Shown here: positions 40,660-49,665 of the stretch, piece after piece
Numbering within the stretch: the first letter of the stretch is position 1
Layout of the letters: each line of letters opens with the position of its first letter
NCBI RefSeq assembly: GCF_000336675.1
Contig: NZ_AOMB01000012.1
Location: 1-60,604 of the forward strand
DNA length: 60,604 bases
Direction: 5' to 3'
From: Halococcus hamelinensis 100A6
GTDB taxonomy: Archaea > Halobacteriota > Halobacteria > Halobacteriales > Halococcaceae
Notes under the pieces: model-generated
The model's input: the letters and a program-made list of their open reading frames with translations, nothing else
Told to the model about the DNA's origin: nothing
Database searches by the model: none
Program-made: the position numbers and the translations under genes

Positions 40660-42246
40660 ATGAACGTACTCGTCACGGACCCCATCGCCGAGCCGGGCCT
40701 CGACCGGCTCCGCGAGGCGGGCCATGACGTCGAAACCGCCTACGATGTCGAGGGTGACGACCTCCGGTCGGCGGTCGCCGACGCCGGTGCGCTGGTCGTC
40801 CGGTCGGGCACCGAGGTCGGTCGCGAGGTGTTCGAGGCCGCACCGGAGCTCACGATCGTCGGGCGGGCCGGTATCGGGGTCGACAACATCGACATCGACG
40901 CCGCCACCGAACACGGCGTGATCGTCGCCAACGCACCCGAGGGCAACGTTCGCGCCGCTGCCGAGCACACCGTCGCGATGACGTTCGCCGCCGCGCGATC
41001 GATCCCCCAGGCCCACGGCCGGCTCAAGCAAGGTGAGTGGGCAAAGAGCGATTATTTGGGAACCGAGCTCAACGGCGCGACCCTCGGCATCGTCGGCTTC
41101 GGCCGGGTCGGCCAGGAGGTCGCGAAGAAGCTCGACGGCCTCGGGATGAACCTGGTGGCCTACGACCCCTACATCTCGGAGGAGCGCGCCGGCCGGCTGG
41201 GTGCCGAACTCGTCGAACTCGACGAGTGTCTCGCGCAGGCCGACGTGCTGACCCTCCACACCCCGCTCACCCCCGAGACGGAGGACCTGATCAGCAGCGA
41301 CGAACTCGACCGGATGGACGGCGGCTTCCTCGTCAACTGCGCCCGCGGCGGCGTCGTCGACGAGGACGCGCTGGCCGCTGCCGTCGAGGCGGGTACCCTC
41401 CGGGGGGCGGCGATCGACGTCTTCGCGGACGAACCCCTCTCGCCCGACAGCCCGCTGCTCGACGTGGACGACGTGGTCGTGACGCCCCACCTCGGCGCGA
41501 GCACCCACGCCGCCCAGGAGAACGTCGCCACCGACATCGCCGACCAGGTGCTCTCGGCCTTCCGGAACGAACCGGTGATGAACGCGCTCAACGCACCCTC
41601 GATGGACGCGAGCGCGTTCCCGCGGGTCCGCCCCTACCTCGACATCGCCTCGACGGCGGGGAAGATCGCCACCCAGCTCCTCGACGGCCGGGTCGAGGGC
41701 ATCGAGATACGCTACGCCGGCGAGATCGCCGAGGAGGAGCTCGACCTCGTGACCGCGAGCGCGCTCGAAGGCGTCTTCGAACCCCTCGAATGGCAGGTCA
41801 ACGCGGTCAACGCCCCACAGATAGCCGACGAGCGCGGCATCGACGTCACCGAGTCGAAGACCCGCCAGTCCGAGGACTTCCAGAGCCTCGTGACGGTCAC
41901 GGTGAAGAACGGGGACCAAGAGGTCGGGGTCTGTGGGACGCTGTTCGCTGGCGAGGACCCGCGGATCGTCCGGATCGACGGCTTCCGCGTCGACGCCATC
42001 CCCGCGGGCCACATGCTGGTCGCGCGCAACAAGGACGCGCCCGGCGTGATCGGATTCATCGGCACCGTATTGGGCGATTCGGACATCAACATCGCGGGGA
42101 TGTTCAACGCCCGCGGCACCATCGGCGGCGAGGCGCTCACGGTCTACAACCTCGACCACGCCGTGCCCGAGGACCTCCGCGAGCGACTCGAAGCCGACGA
42201 GCGGATCATCGGAACCCGATACATCGCGCTCAACGGTACCGAGTAG
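40660..42246 (+). CDS. serA: D-3-phosphoglycerate dehydrogenase
   Basis: First committed step of serine synthesis. The 528-aa protein is the long form: substrate domain (NVLVTDPIAEPGLDRL), NAD-binding GRAGIGVDNIDIDAAT and GIVGFGRVGQEVAKKL, catalytic-loop HTPLTPETEDLI, NCARGGVVDE and HLGASTHAAQENVA with the catalytic His, then an intervening domain and a C-terminal ACT-type domain (LVARNKDAPGVIGFIGTVLG, ISGM-like INIAGM) for serine feedback. The ATG at 40660 is used; a BoxA-like GGGTTATGC lies about 27 nt upstream. Divergent from the lipoprotein gene, with 130 nt between starts. Confidence 0.96.
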   Translation: MNVLVTDPIAEPGLDRLREAGHDVETAYDVEGDDLRSAVADAGALVVRSGTEVGREVFEAAPELTIVGRAGIGVDNIDIDAATEHGVIVANAPEGNVRAAAEHTVAMTFAAARSIPQAHGRLKQGEWAKSDYLGTELNGATLGIVGFGRVGQEVAKKLDGLGMNLVAYDPYISEERAGRLGAELVELDECLAQADVLTLHTPLTPETEDLISSDELDRMDGGFLVNCARGGVVDEDALAAAVEAGTLRGAAIDVFADEPLSPDSPLLDVDDVVVTPHLGASTHAAQENVATDIADQVLSAFRNEPVMNALNAPSMDASAFPRVRPYLDIASTAGKIATQLLDGRVEGIEIRYAGEIAEEELDLVTASALEGVFEPLEWQVNAVNAPQIADERGIDVTESKTRQSEDFQSLVTVTVKNGDQEVGVCGTLFAGEDPRIVRIDGFRVDAIPAGHMLVARNKDAPGVIGFIGTVLGDSDINIAGMFNARGTIGGEALTVYNLDHAVPEDLRERLEADERIIGTRYIALNGTE

Positions 42247-42292
42247 CGATAGTTATTTCAGCTCCCTCCGAACACCACTTGACGAACTATCA

Positions 42293-43867
42293 ATGAGTAG
42301 CGATAGAACCGGCGGATCGGAGGGATCGAACGACGAGTACGGCGAGGGCCTCGGCGACGCGAGCGAGGGCCCGCGGATCGAGTTCTACGGCGGACGGTGG
42401 CTGAGCGGGCTCCCGCTCGCGATCTTCGTGGTCTGGGCAGTGGTCCAGAGCGGCGTTCTCCAGGTCAGCGCGACCTCGGGGCTGGTGGTCGGGATGCTGG
42501 TCGCGCTGATCGTCGGGATGTTCTTCGTCAAGGGCGACTGGAAGGGGTATGCGAACACCATCTTCGAGGGGATGACCCAGCCCGTGGCGGCGACCGCGAT
42601 CGTGGCGTGGCTCTGGGCCGGGATGTTCGCCGACACGCTGCAAGCCGGCCAGTTCGTCGGCGGCCTCGTCTGGGCGGCGAACGCGCTCTCGGTCGGCGCG
42701 GCGCTGTTCCCGGCGGCCACCTTCATCCTCGCGGCGCTGCTCGCGACCGGCATCGGCTCCGGCTACGGTACCGCGATCGCGTTCACCACGCTCTTCTTCC
42801 CGGCGGGCGTCCTCCTCGGGGCGAACCCCATCCTGATGTTCGGCGCGATCCTCTCGGGGGCGGTCTTCGGCGACAACCTCGCGCCCGTGAGCGACACCAC
42901 GATCGTGAGCGCGGTGACACAGGACGCCGACATCGGTGGCGTGGTCGCCTCGCGGTTCAAGTACGCCATCATCGCGGCCGTGTTCGCGTTCGCCGGCTAC
43001 GTCGTGGCGGGGAGCACGATGGGGAGCCCGTTCGACGTCGGGCAGAACGCCCAGTCCCTCTTCGTCCAGAACAGCGACCCCCTGGGGCTCGTGCATCTCG
43101 TCGCTATCGGGGTCGTCATCGCCACCGCGGTGGCCGGCCGACACATCGTGGAGGCGATCTCGTGGGGGATCATCGCCTCGGTCGTCTTCAACCTCGTCTT
43201 CGGGCTCTCCTCGATCAGCGACATCCTGGTCTTTCAGGCTCCCCGGACCTCGGGCGCTGCCCAGTCGCTCTCGGGGCTGCCGGTCGTCGAACTCGTCGAC
43301 CCCGGCAGCTCCGCGGTCGGCGGCAGCCTCTTCACCGGGGCGACGGGCTTCTTCCCGCTGATCGTGCTCACCCTGCTGATCGTCGCCGGCGCGCAGATCC
43401 TGGTTCGCGGCGGCGGCTTCGCGGCGATGCAGGATTGGCTCCTGACGCGGGTGGCCACGAGCGTCCGTCGCGCCGAGACCACGATGGTGCTCGGCACCGC
43501 GGCCATCAACTCGATGATCACCATCAACACCGCCGCCGAGATCGCGATCGCGCCCTACATCGCCCGTATCGGCGAGCGGTTCAACATCAACGGGTATCGC
43601 CGGGCGAACATCCTCGACGCCAACTCCTCGGCGCTCGGCTACATCTTCCCGTGGGGCGGCGGCGTGCTCGCGGGCTACACCGCGATGCTCGGCCTGCCCG
43701 ACCAGTACGACTGGTTCACCCAGGCGATGCTCGTCAACCCCGCCCAGGTCTGGCCGTTCGTCTTCCACGGCTGGTTCCTCTTTTTCGTCTTCGTGATCGC
43801 GGCCCTCTCGGGCTTCGGCCTCGAATACGTCTCCGACCGTGAGTCAGAGGAGGTGGCGCGGGTATGA
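42293..43867 (+). CDS. NhaC-family Na+/H+ antiporter
   Basis: A 524-aa polytopic transporter with an N-terminal hydrophilic tail of about 35 residues and roughly eleven membrane helices. Segments such as WLWAGMFADTLQAGQFVGG, LLATGIGSGYGTAIAFTTLFFPAG, SGAVFGDNLAPVSDTTIVSAV (with the conserved acidic residue in a broken helix) and ANILDANSSALGYIFPWGG match the NhaC family. It extrudes sodium, or exchanges malate/lactate in some relatives. The 3' end overlaps the following gene by 4 nt (ATGA), suggesting coupled translation. An AT-rich AGTTATTTC lies about 40 nt upstream. Confidence 0.9.
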   Translation: MSSDRTGGSEGSNDEYGEGLGDASEGPRIEFYGGRWLSGLPLAIFVVWAVVQSGVLQVSATSGLVVGMLVALIVGMFFVKGDWKGYANTIFEGMTQPVAATAIVAWLWAGMFADTLQAGQFVGGLVWAANALSVGAALFPAATFILAALLATGIGSGYGTAIAFTTLFFPAGVLLGANPILMFGAILSGAVFGDNLAPVSDTTIVSAVTQDADIGGVVASRFKYAIIAAVFAFAGYVVAGSTMGSPFDVGQNAQSLFVQNSDPLGLVHLVAIGVVIATAVAGRHIVEAISWGIIASVVFNLVFGLSSISDILVFQAPRTSGAAQSLSGLPVVELVDPGSSAVGGSLFTGATGFFPLIVLTLLIVAGAQILVRGGGFAAMQDWLLTRVATSVRRAETTMVLGTAAINSMITINTAAEIAIAPYIARIGERFNINGYRRANILDANSSALGYIFPWGGGVLAGYTAMLGLPDQYDWFTQAMLVNPAQVWPFVFHGWFLFFVFVIAALSGFGLEYVSDRESEEVARV

Positions 43868-44118
43868 GCCGCTTCGACGCGTTCACGGCGGGCTGGTCGT
43901 TTCGAACCACGACCCCCAGCTTCGAACCCGGCGAGGAGATCACCGCGTTCGTCACGGGCTACGAGAACGGTTCGGGCGTGGCACGGATCGGCGACACCGT
44001 GCTCACGCTGACCGACGCCGCACCGGAACTCGTGGATACCCAGGTCCAACTCCGGATCGAGGAGTTCGACGAATCGGACCACACCGGTCGGGCGACGGTT
44101 CTCGCCGACGAGGACTGA
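43864..44118 (+). CDS. Small TRAM/S1-like beta-barrel protein
   Basis: An 84-aa protein, probably an RNA- or nucleic-acid-binding OB/TRAM-type barrel. Seen are the TRAM-like EPGEEITAFVTGYENGSGVARIGDTVLTL and VDTQVQLRIEEFDESDHTGRATVLAD. Haloarchaea encode many short TRAM proteins of this kind. It begins in the ATGA shared with the antiporter stop, so it is expressed after it. Why a nucleic-acid-binding protein is coupled to an antiporter is unclear. The 81 nt to the next gene hold a GC-rich stretch with no clear terminator. Confidence 0.75.
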   Translation: MSRFDAFTAGWSFRTTTPSFEPGEEITAFVTGYENGSGVARIGDTVLTLTDAAPELVDTQVQLRIEEFDESDHTGRATVLADED

Positions 44119-44199
44119 ACGACGCCCCTCTCCGGGACCGCGCTGCTGAAATCGGGGCGAAAAAGGGTCGTTCACACCGAATCCGGCTCGATCTGCCGA

Positions 44200-45630
44200 C
44201 TACTTTCCGACGCGCTTGAGGAGGCGTTCGAGGTCGAGATGTCCCGCCCCGTGGTAGGGCTCGCCGCCGGGCGCGTCGCTCGCGGTCTTCTGGATGAGCG
44301 ATTCGACCTCCTCGACGCTCGCGTCGGGGCGGAGCGAGCGCACGAGCGCGACCGCACCCGCGACCTGCGGGGCTGCCATCGAGGTGCCCGCCTTCCAGCC
44401 ATAGGCCGCCACAGTGCTGCCGGCGTCGTCCGTCTCGTAGATCGTCGAATAGACGAGGTCCCGTTGGGCTTCAGGAATGCTGTCGAGCGCCTCCTGGTCC
44501 GCGTCGCCGCCCGCGGCGCTCACGTCGACGGCGCTCCCGTAGTTGGTGTAGAACGCCGGGGAGTCCGTCGGGTCCTCCAGCCGGTTGCCGGTGAGCCACT
44601 TCGCCTCGTTGTCGCTGTGTTTGCCGCCCCAGCCGCAGCCGATCGGGCCGGTCGCGGCGACGCCGAAGACGCCCTCGGCCTCCGTCGGGATGCTGAGGGT
44701 GTTCTCGGATGTCATGTCGAGCCCGTCGTTTCCGGCGGAGTTGACGATGACCGTTCCCCGTGAGCGGACGTACTCGGCCACCTGCTCGGCGATACGGAGT
44801 TCTTCGGTGAGATAGGGATACTCGTCGACGTAGACGTACGGCGCGGGGAAGCCGACGCTGTAGTTGATGGCGTCACAGCCCGCCTCGGCGGCCTTCACCC
44901 AGCCGGCGTAGCCGTCGCCCTGTTTGCCCTCCTGGCCGGAGAACATCCGATAGGAGACGATCTCGGTGTCCGGGGCGGTCCCGAGCACGCCGCCGTCGGG
45001 ACCGTCGTTACTGTTCGTCGCGGCGATGATGCCCGCGACGTGGGTCCCGTGGTCGCCGGCCCCGTTGGGTCGCCAGTCGTAGGGGTCCTCCGAGACGTTC
45101 TCCGAGAGCTCGTCGTTGACGACGTCCGCGAGGTCGGGGTGGGCGTCGTAGACCCCCGAGTCGACGACGGCGATGCGGGTGCCCGCGCCGGTCGAGACGT
45201 CGTGGATCGACTTCCCGCCGCCCGGTTTGTCGGTCAGGTCGTTGCTGACGTCCTGTTCGCGCTTGTCCCACTGGAACTCGCTGTTCGAGGGCGCGCCGTC
45301 GTGGTTGTGGCTCGACCCCTTGCCGTCGGTTGTCGGCCCCTCCCGTGACTCGACGGCCCCGACGCGGTCGTCGCCCCGGTCGATGACCCGGTCGGCGACC
45401 GTCGTGCCCGCCACCCGGTCCTGGTCGCCGCGCGCGACCAGCACGTCCGCCTGCGAGAGGTCGTGGACGACCTCGACGTCGTCGGGGACCGCCGACCGGT
45501 CGACGTCGCGGAGGTTGATGAAGAAGCGCGAGTCGGCGGGGCTCGCGGTCGCGGTGCCGACGCCGAGCGTCGCCACCCCGACCGCCGTCCCGGTCAACTG
45601 GAGGAACCGCCGTCTGTCGTATCGTCCCAT
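44200..45630 (-). CDS. Tat-exported subtilisin-like serine protease
   Basis: A secreted S8-family protease of halolysin type, 476 aa. It has a Tat signal (GRYDRRRFLQ, cleaved near ASPA), a propeptide of inhibitor I9 type (about 35-100), and the catalytic triad Asp157 (IAVVDSGV), His194 (GDHGTHVAGI) and Ser near 425 (AGTSMAAPQVAGA). The oxyanion Asn lies in VNSAGNDG. It lacks a long C-terminal extension, unlike halolysin R4. Salt-adapted acidic surface is evident. A TATA-like ATTTAATAC at 45656-45664 is positioned about 30 nt before the ATG. Flanking genes give no context. Confidence 0.93.
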   Translation of the reverse strand: MGRYDRRRFLQLTGTAVGVATLGVGTATASPADSRFFINLRDVDRSAVPDDVEVVHDLSQADVLVARGDQDRVAGTTVADRVIDRGDDRVGAVESREGPTTDGKGSSHNHDGAPSNSEFQWDKREQDVSNDLTDKPGGGKSIHDVSTGAGTRIAVVDSGVYDAHPDLADVVNDELSENVSEDPYDWRPNGAGDHGTHVAGIIAATNSNDGPDGGVLGTAPDTEIVSYRMFSGQEGKQGDGYAGWVKAAEAGCDAINYSVGFPAPYVYVDEYPYLTEELRIAEQVAEYVRSRGTVIVNSAGNDGLDMTSENTLSIPTEAEGVFGVAATGPIGCGWGGKHSDNEAKWLTGNRLEDPTDSPAFYTNYGSAVDVSAAGGDADQEALDSIPEAQRDLVYSTIYETDDAGSTVAAYGWKAGTSMAAPQVAGAVALVRSLRPDASVEEVESLIQKTASDAPGGEPYHGAGHLDLERLLKRVGK

Positions 45631-45655
45631 GGCGGCCGTTGATCCCGCCGAGTCA

Positions 45656-45664
45656 GTATTAAAT
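45656..45664 (-). promoter_or_regulatory. BoxA/TATA-like element for the subtilase gene
   Basis: ATTTAATAC on the minus strand is centred about 30 nt before the ATG at 45630. It is the strongest AT-rich run in the 84-nt gap before TspO. Confidence 0.6.
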
Positions 45665-45714
45665 ATTCGTCTTCAGGAATTGAATGTATGGGTACGCGGC
45701 ACGACCCCGTCGCC

Positions 45715-46224
45715 TCAGTTGAGCGTCCAGATCGCGTAGTTCAGCGCGGTGGCGAACGAGACCCACGCGAGATACGGCACCAGCAACGCCGCCGCACGGC
45801 GGTCGATTCGACGAAAGAGCACGACGGTGGCGACGATCGCGACCCAGAGCGGTACGATGACCACGAGCCCCAGCGCCGGCGATTCGAGCCCGAAGAAGGC
45901 GGGCGACCACGCGAGGTTGAGCACGAACTGGACCGCGAAGGCGGCGAGACCCAGTCGGACCCCGCGGCGGTCGAACCCCGCCCGCCAGACCAGCCACGCC
46001 GCGACGCCCTGGAGCGCGTAGAGCGCCGTCCAGACCGGACCGAACACCCAGTTCGGGGGGGTGAAACCGGGCTTGTCGACGGTGGTGTACCACGTCGCTA
46101 TCTGGGGGCTCGTCACCAGCCCGGCAGCCGCGCCGAGAACGACACAGACCGCGACCGCGGCGGCGACCGTGAGGAGCGGGCGGCGGTCCGGAAGCGCGGA
46201 CCGGGAATCCCGAGTGATGGACAT
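45715..46224 (-). CDS. TspO/MBR-family membrane protein
   Basis: A five-helix membrane protein, 169 aa, which in other organisms binds tetrapyrroles or sterol-like ligands. The conserved region is PGFTPPNWVFGPVWTALYALQGVAAWLVW, which contains the family's PPxWVFGPVW core. It also has the ending helix LVPYLAWVSFATALNYAIWTLN, matching the typical YLxW-FA-LNxxIxxLN end. The ATG at 46224 is used. No light-response or porphyrin gene is adjacent, so its role here cannot be said. Confidence 0.9.
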   Translation of the reverse strand: MSITRDSRSALPDRRPLLTVAAAVAVCVVLGAAAGLVTSPQIATWYTTVDKPGFTPPNWVFGPVWTALYALQGVAAWLVWRAGFDRRGVRLGLAAFAVQFVLNLAWSPAFFGLESPALGLVVIVPLWVAIVATVVLFRRIDRRAAALLVPYLAWVSFATALNYAIWTLN

Positions 46225-46357
46225 ACGTCCTCTCGGCGCGGCTACCGGTTAGCAGTATCGCCGTCATCCCCCGCGTTCGACCGGCAGCGGCGACGGGATC
46301 CGGGTCGTCCGCCTCGCGGTCGGTGACGCGTCCGCGACCGGTCCGACCTCGGAGCGC

Positions 46358-47611
46358 CTACTCGGCGAGGTGGCCGAGGATCGCCTCGGTGTCGTTCGGC
46401 ACCGGTTCCGGGTCCCGGCCGGCGGCGGCCGCCGCGTCGGGGTCCTTCAGGAGGTGGCCGGTCGTGAGACAGACCACGTCCTCGTCGTCGTCGACCGTCC
46501 CAGATTCCCGGAGTTTCCGGAGGCCCGCGATGCTCGCCGCCGAGGCGGGTTCGACGCCGACACCCTCCTCGGCGAGCGTGCGCTGGGCGTCGACGATCGC
46601 CTCGTCCGCGACCGCGACCGCCGTCCCGCCGGTCCCGCGGATCCCGGGGAGCGCCTTCCGCGCGTTGACCGGGTTCCCGATCCGGATCGCCGTCGCGCGG
46701 GTCTCGACGTCCTCCCAGCGCCGGGTGTCGTCGAGTCCTTCTTCGATCGCTTCGACCATCGGCGCGGCCCCCTCGGCCTGGACCCCCGTCAGCATCGGCA
46801 CTTCCGCCTCGTCGAGCGCGCCGGCTTCGACGAGCTCGCGGAAGGCCTTGTAGAGTGCGGCGGTGTTGCCGGCGTTGCCCACGGGCAGCACGATCCGGTC
46901 GGGATAGCGGTCGTACTCCGCGAGGAACGACTCCAGGATCTCGAAGCCGATCGTCTTCTGCCCTTCGAGGCGGAAGGGGTTCAGCGAGTTCAGGAGGTAG
47001 GCTTCACCCATGTTCGCGAGTTCGGCCACGACGTCGAGGCAGGCGTCGAAGTTGCCGTCGACCTCCAGGATCCGCGCGCCGTGGAGGGCGGCCTGGGCGA
47101 CCTTCCCCGCCGCGACCTTCCCCGCCGGAAGCAGGACGAGGGTCTCGACCCCCGCACGGCCGCCGTAGGCCGCGAGCGCCGCGCTGGTGTTCCCGGTGGA
47201 GGCACACGCCAGGCGGTCGACGCCGAGTTCCTGGGCCACTCGGACCCCGACGGTCATTCCCCGGTCCTTGAAGCTCCCCGTGGGGTTCATCCCTTCGTGT
47301 TTGACCCGGAGGCTCCGGACCCCCACGTCGGCTTCGAGCCGCGGCACCTCGTGGAGCGGGGTGTCGCCCTCGGGGAGCGAGACGCCCGACTCGAACGGCA
47401 GCGCGGCGGCGTAGCGCCAGACCCCGCGGCCCGAGAAGTCCTCGAAGGTCGGATACTCCTCGTAGCGGGCTTCGAGCAGCCCGTCGCAGTCGGGGCAGCG
47501 GTAGGTGGGTTCGTCGAACGGCGCGAGGGTTCGGCCGCACTCGATGCACGCGAGCCAGACGCCGTCCGCGGCGGCTTCCGGGGGCGACGAACCGAGCGAG
47601 AGCTCCGTCAT
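46358..47611 (-). CDS. thrC: Threonine synthase
   Basis: Converts phosphohomoserine to threonine with PLP, 417 aa. It begins with a four-Cys zinc ribbon (CIECGRTLAPFDEPTYRCPDC, residues ~22-42), typical of archaeal threonine synthases. It then has the PLP Lys motif GMNPTGSFKDRGMTV (near 100-114), CASTGNTSAALAAYGG and a GNAGNTAAL phosphate-binding loop. The ending carries TGHLLKDP. It lies 63 nt after argF on the same strand. Expression could be linked, though the metabolic link is indirect. The homoserine kinase gene is not in the window. Confidence 0.95.
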   Translation of the reverse strand: MTELSLGSSPPEAAADGVWLACIECGRTLAPFDEPTYRCPDCDGLLEARYEEYPTFEDFSGRGVWRYAAALPFESGVSLPEGDTPLHEVPRLEADVGVRSLRVKHEGMNPTGSFKDRGMTVGVRVAQELGVDRLACASTGNTSAALAAYGGRAGVETLVLLPAGKVAAGKVAQAALHGARILEVDGNFDACLDVVAELANMGEAYLLNSLNPFRLEGQKTIGFEILESFLAEYDRYPDRIVLPVGNAGNTAALYKAFRELVEAGALDEAEVPMLTGVQAEGAAPMVEAIEEGLDDTRRWEDVETRATAIRIGNPVNARKALPGIRGTGGTAVAVADEAIVDAQRTLAEEGVGVEPASAASIAGLRKLRESGTVDDDEDVVCLTTGHLLKDPDAAAAAGRDPEPVPNDTEAILGHLAE

Positions 47612-47674
47612 TGGTCGCGAGAGACGCGCCGCGAGGAAAAGTGGGCCGGTTGTCGCAACCGCTCGTCGTGCCGT

Positions 47675-48601
47675 TCAGACCGCGTCGAGCAGGAAGACGA
47701 GCAGCCCCTTCTGGGCGTGGAGGCGGTTCTCGGCCTGTTGCCAGACGAGCTCGCGGTCGCTTTCGAGCACCGCGCTCGTGACCTCCTCGCCGCGGTGGGC
47801 GGGCAGGCAGTGCATGAGACGCGCGTCGCTTCCCGCGAGGAGGTCGTCGTCGACCTGAAACCCGCCATCCTCGAACGCGGCGAGCTTCTCGTTTCGACTC
47901 CCCTCCTCGCCCATGCTGACCCAGACGTCGGTACAGACCACGTCGGCGTCCGCGACCGCTTGTTCGGGATCGTCGGTCACCGTCGGCGCGCGTCCGAGTT
48001 CCGCTGCACGGTCGCGGACCTCCTCACTGACGCCGTACTCGGGCGGGGTGGCCACCGTGAGGTCGACCCCGGCGAGCGCACAGCCCAGGGCGAACGACTG
48101 GGCGACGTTGTTGCCGTCGCCGACCCAGGCCACTTGTGCATCGAACCCGACCGTCTCGCGGATCGTCAGCAGGTCCGCGAGGGTCTGGCAGGGGTGGGCG
48201 TCGTCGGTGAGGCCGTTCACGACCGGAACGCCTGCGTGGGTGGCGAGTTCCTCCAGGTCCGCGTGGTCGAACAGCCGCACCATCACGCAGTCGACGTAGC
48301 CCGAGAGGGTGCGAGCGATGTCCTTCAGGGGTTCGCGCCCGCCGAGCCCGATGTCGTCCGGCCCGAGGAAGACCGCGTGGCCGCCGAGCTGGGTCATCCC
48401 GGTCTCGAAGGAGACCCGCGTTCTGGTCGACGGTTTCTCGAAGACCATTCCAAGAGTTTGGCGTTCGAGGACGGGATGTGGTTCGCCACGCTTGACCTGC
48501 GATTTGAACCCGCTCGCGACGTCGAGCACGGTTTCGAGGTCAGTTGAGGAGAGGTCGTCGATGTCGGTGAAGTGGCGAACGCCACCCGTTTCGAGGCTCA
48601 T
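47675..48601 (-). CDS. argF: Ornithine carbamoyltransferase
   Basis: Makes citrulline from ornithine and carbamoyl phosphate, 308 aa. Carbamoyl-phosphate loop KPSTRTRVSFETGMTQLGG (STRTR), ornithine-specific DDAHPCQTLADL (HPCQ in place of the HPTQ type), and HCLPAHRGEEV with the substrate-binding Cys are all present. Starts at 48601 by ATGA overlap with the argE-type gene upstream, so it is the last gene in the argW-X-C-B-D-E-F run. The longer in-frame extension is antisense shadow. Confidence 0.96.
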   Translation of the reverse strand: MSLETGGVRHFTDIDDLSSTDLETVLDVASGFKSQVKRGEPHPVLERQTLGMVFEKPSTRTRVSFETGMTQLGGHAVFLGPDDIGLGGREPLKDIARTLSGYVDCVMVRLFDHADLEELATHAGVPVVNGLTDDAHPCQTLADLLTIRETVGFDAQVAWVGDGNNVAQSFALGCALAGVDLTVATPPEYGVSEEVRDRAAELGRAPTVTDDPEQAVADADVVCTDVWVSMGEEGSRNEKLAAFEDGGFQVDDDLLAGSDARLMHCLPAHRGEEVTSAVLESDRELVWQQAENRLHAQKGLLVFLLDAV

Positions 48602-49665
48602 CCGTCGTCCCCCGCGACCCGCTCGGCGACGGCTTCGAGGACGTCGATGCTGTCGTCGTACTCGACGAGCGAGAGGTGTTCGTCGGGCGCGTGGTCGAGG
48701 TCCGAGTTCCCTGGCCCGTAGGTCACCATCGGGCACTCCCAGGTCTGATAGACGTTCATGTCGCTCGTCCCCGTTTTTCGGAGGAGCCGGGGGTCGCCAC
48801 CGGCCTTCCGGATCGCTCCGCGGAAGGCGCTCGCGAGCGAACTCCGTGGGTTCGTCATCACGGGCACCACCTCGTCGTGCCACCGGACGGTGCCGCCGTC
48901 GAGCTCGCCGTCGGCGGCCTCGCGGACCTCGTCGGTCGTCAGACTCGGCGGCACCCGGAACTGGACCTCCATGGTGGCCTCGACCGAGAGGCCGTCGTCC
49001 GAGATCCCGCCCTGGATCGCCGTCGGTTTGGTCGTCACGCGCTCGAACACCGGGGTCCACTCGTCGCCGTCGGCCGCCACGGCCTCGCCGACCCGGTTCC
49101 ACCACTCGATCGCGTCCTCGATCGCGTTGTTGCCGGGTCGGGAGGTGTGGCCCGACTCGCTGGTGGCGACGTAGGTGCCGGCGAGCAGCCCCCGATAGCC
49201 GAGGGTGATGCCGTCCCAGCCCGATGGTTCGCCGTTGACGACCGCACCGGGCGGGTCGCGGGTCTCGACGAGGTGGCGTGCGCCGCGCGAGTCGGTCTCC
49301 TCGCCGACCACGCCGGCGAAACTCACGCCGGTCTCGACGGCCGCGACCGCCATCGCGGCGAGCGGACCGGTCGCGTCGACGCTCCCCCGGCCCCAGAGGG
49401 TCTCGACCCCGTCGGTCTCCTCGACCCGGACCGGAATATCACCCGGTACCGTATCGACGTGGGAGGTCAACAACAGCGAGTCGTCGGCGGGCGCACGGAC
49501 GTTGCCGACCTCGTCGAGCCACGCCTCGCGACCGTGGGTCTCGAAGAACGAAACCAGCAGGTCGGCACAGGCCCGCTCCTCGCCCGACGGCGAGGGCGTC
49601 CCCACGAGGTCGACGAGGAGTCCCCGGGCCTGCTCGTCCGAGACGCCCGCGACGGCCTCGCTCAC
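48598..49665 (-). CDS. argE: [Amino-group carrier protein]-ornithine hydrolase (M20 peptidase)
   Basis: Zinc-dependent M20-family hydrolase expected to release ornithine from the ArgW carrier, 355 aa. Zinc sites are SHVDTVPG, GRGSVDATGPLA, GEETDSRG and a C-terminal SDLDHAPDEH. It corresponds to LysK in the lysine route; the pathway assignment to ornithine rests on neighbouring argF, argG and argH. Starts at a GTG at 49665 that overlaps the argD stop (GTGA). Overlaps argF by ATGA. Haloarchaea generally make lysine by the DAP route, which also favours arginine. Confidence 0.9.
   Translation of the reverse strand: MSEAVAGVSDEQARGLLVDLVGTPSPSGEERACADLLVSFFETHGREAWLDEVGNVRAPADDSLLLTSHVDTVPGDIPVRVEETDGVETLWGRGSVDATGPLAAMAVAAVETGVSFAGVVGEETDSRGARHLVETRDPPGAVVNGEPSGWDGITLGYRGLLAGTYVATSESGHTSRPGNNAIEDAIEWWNRVGEAVAADGDEWTPVFERVTTKPTAIQGGISDDGLSVEATMEVQFRVPPSLTTDEVREAADGELDGGTVRWHDEVVPVMTNPRSSLASAFRGAIRKAGGDPRLLRKTGTSDMNVYQTWECPMVTYGPGNSDLDHAPDEHLSLVEYDDSIDVLEAVAERVAGDDG

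Noticed and set aside
39310-42159. 949-codon minus-strand frame over serA and the lipoprotein
   Set aside because: Antisense and alternate-frame shadow of two clear genes; composition is Arg/Asp/Val-rich without motifs.
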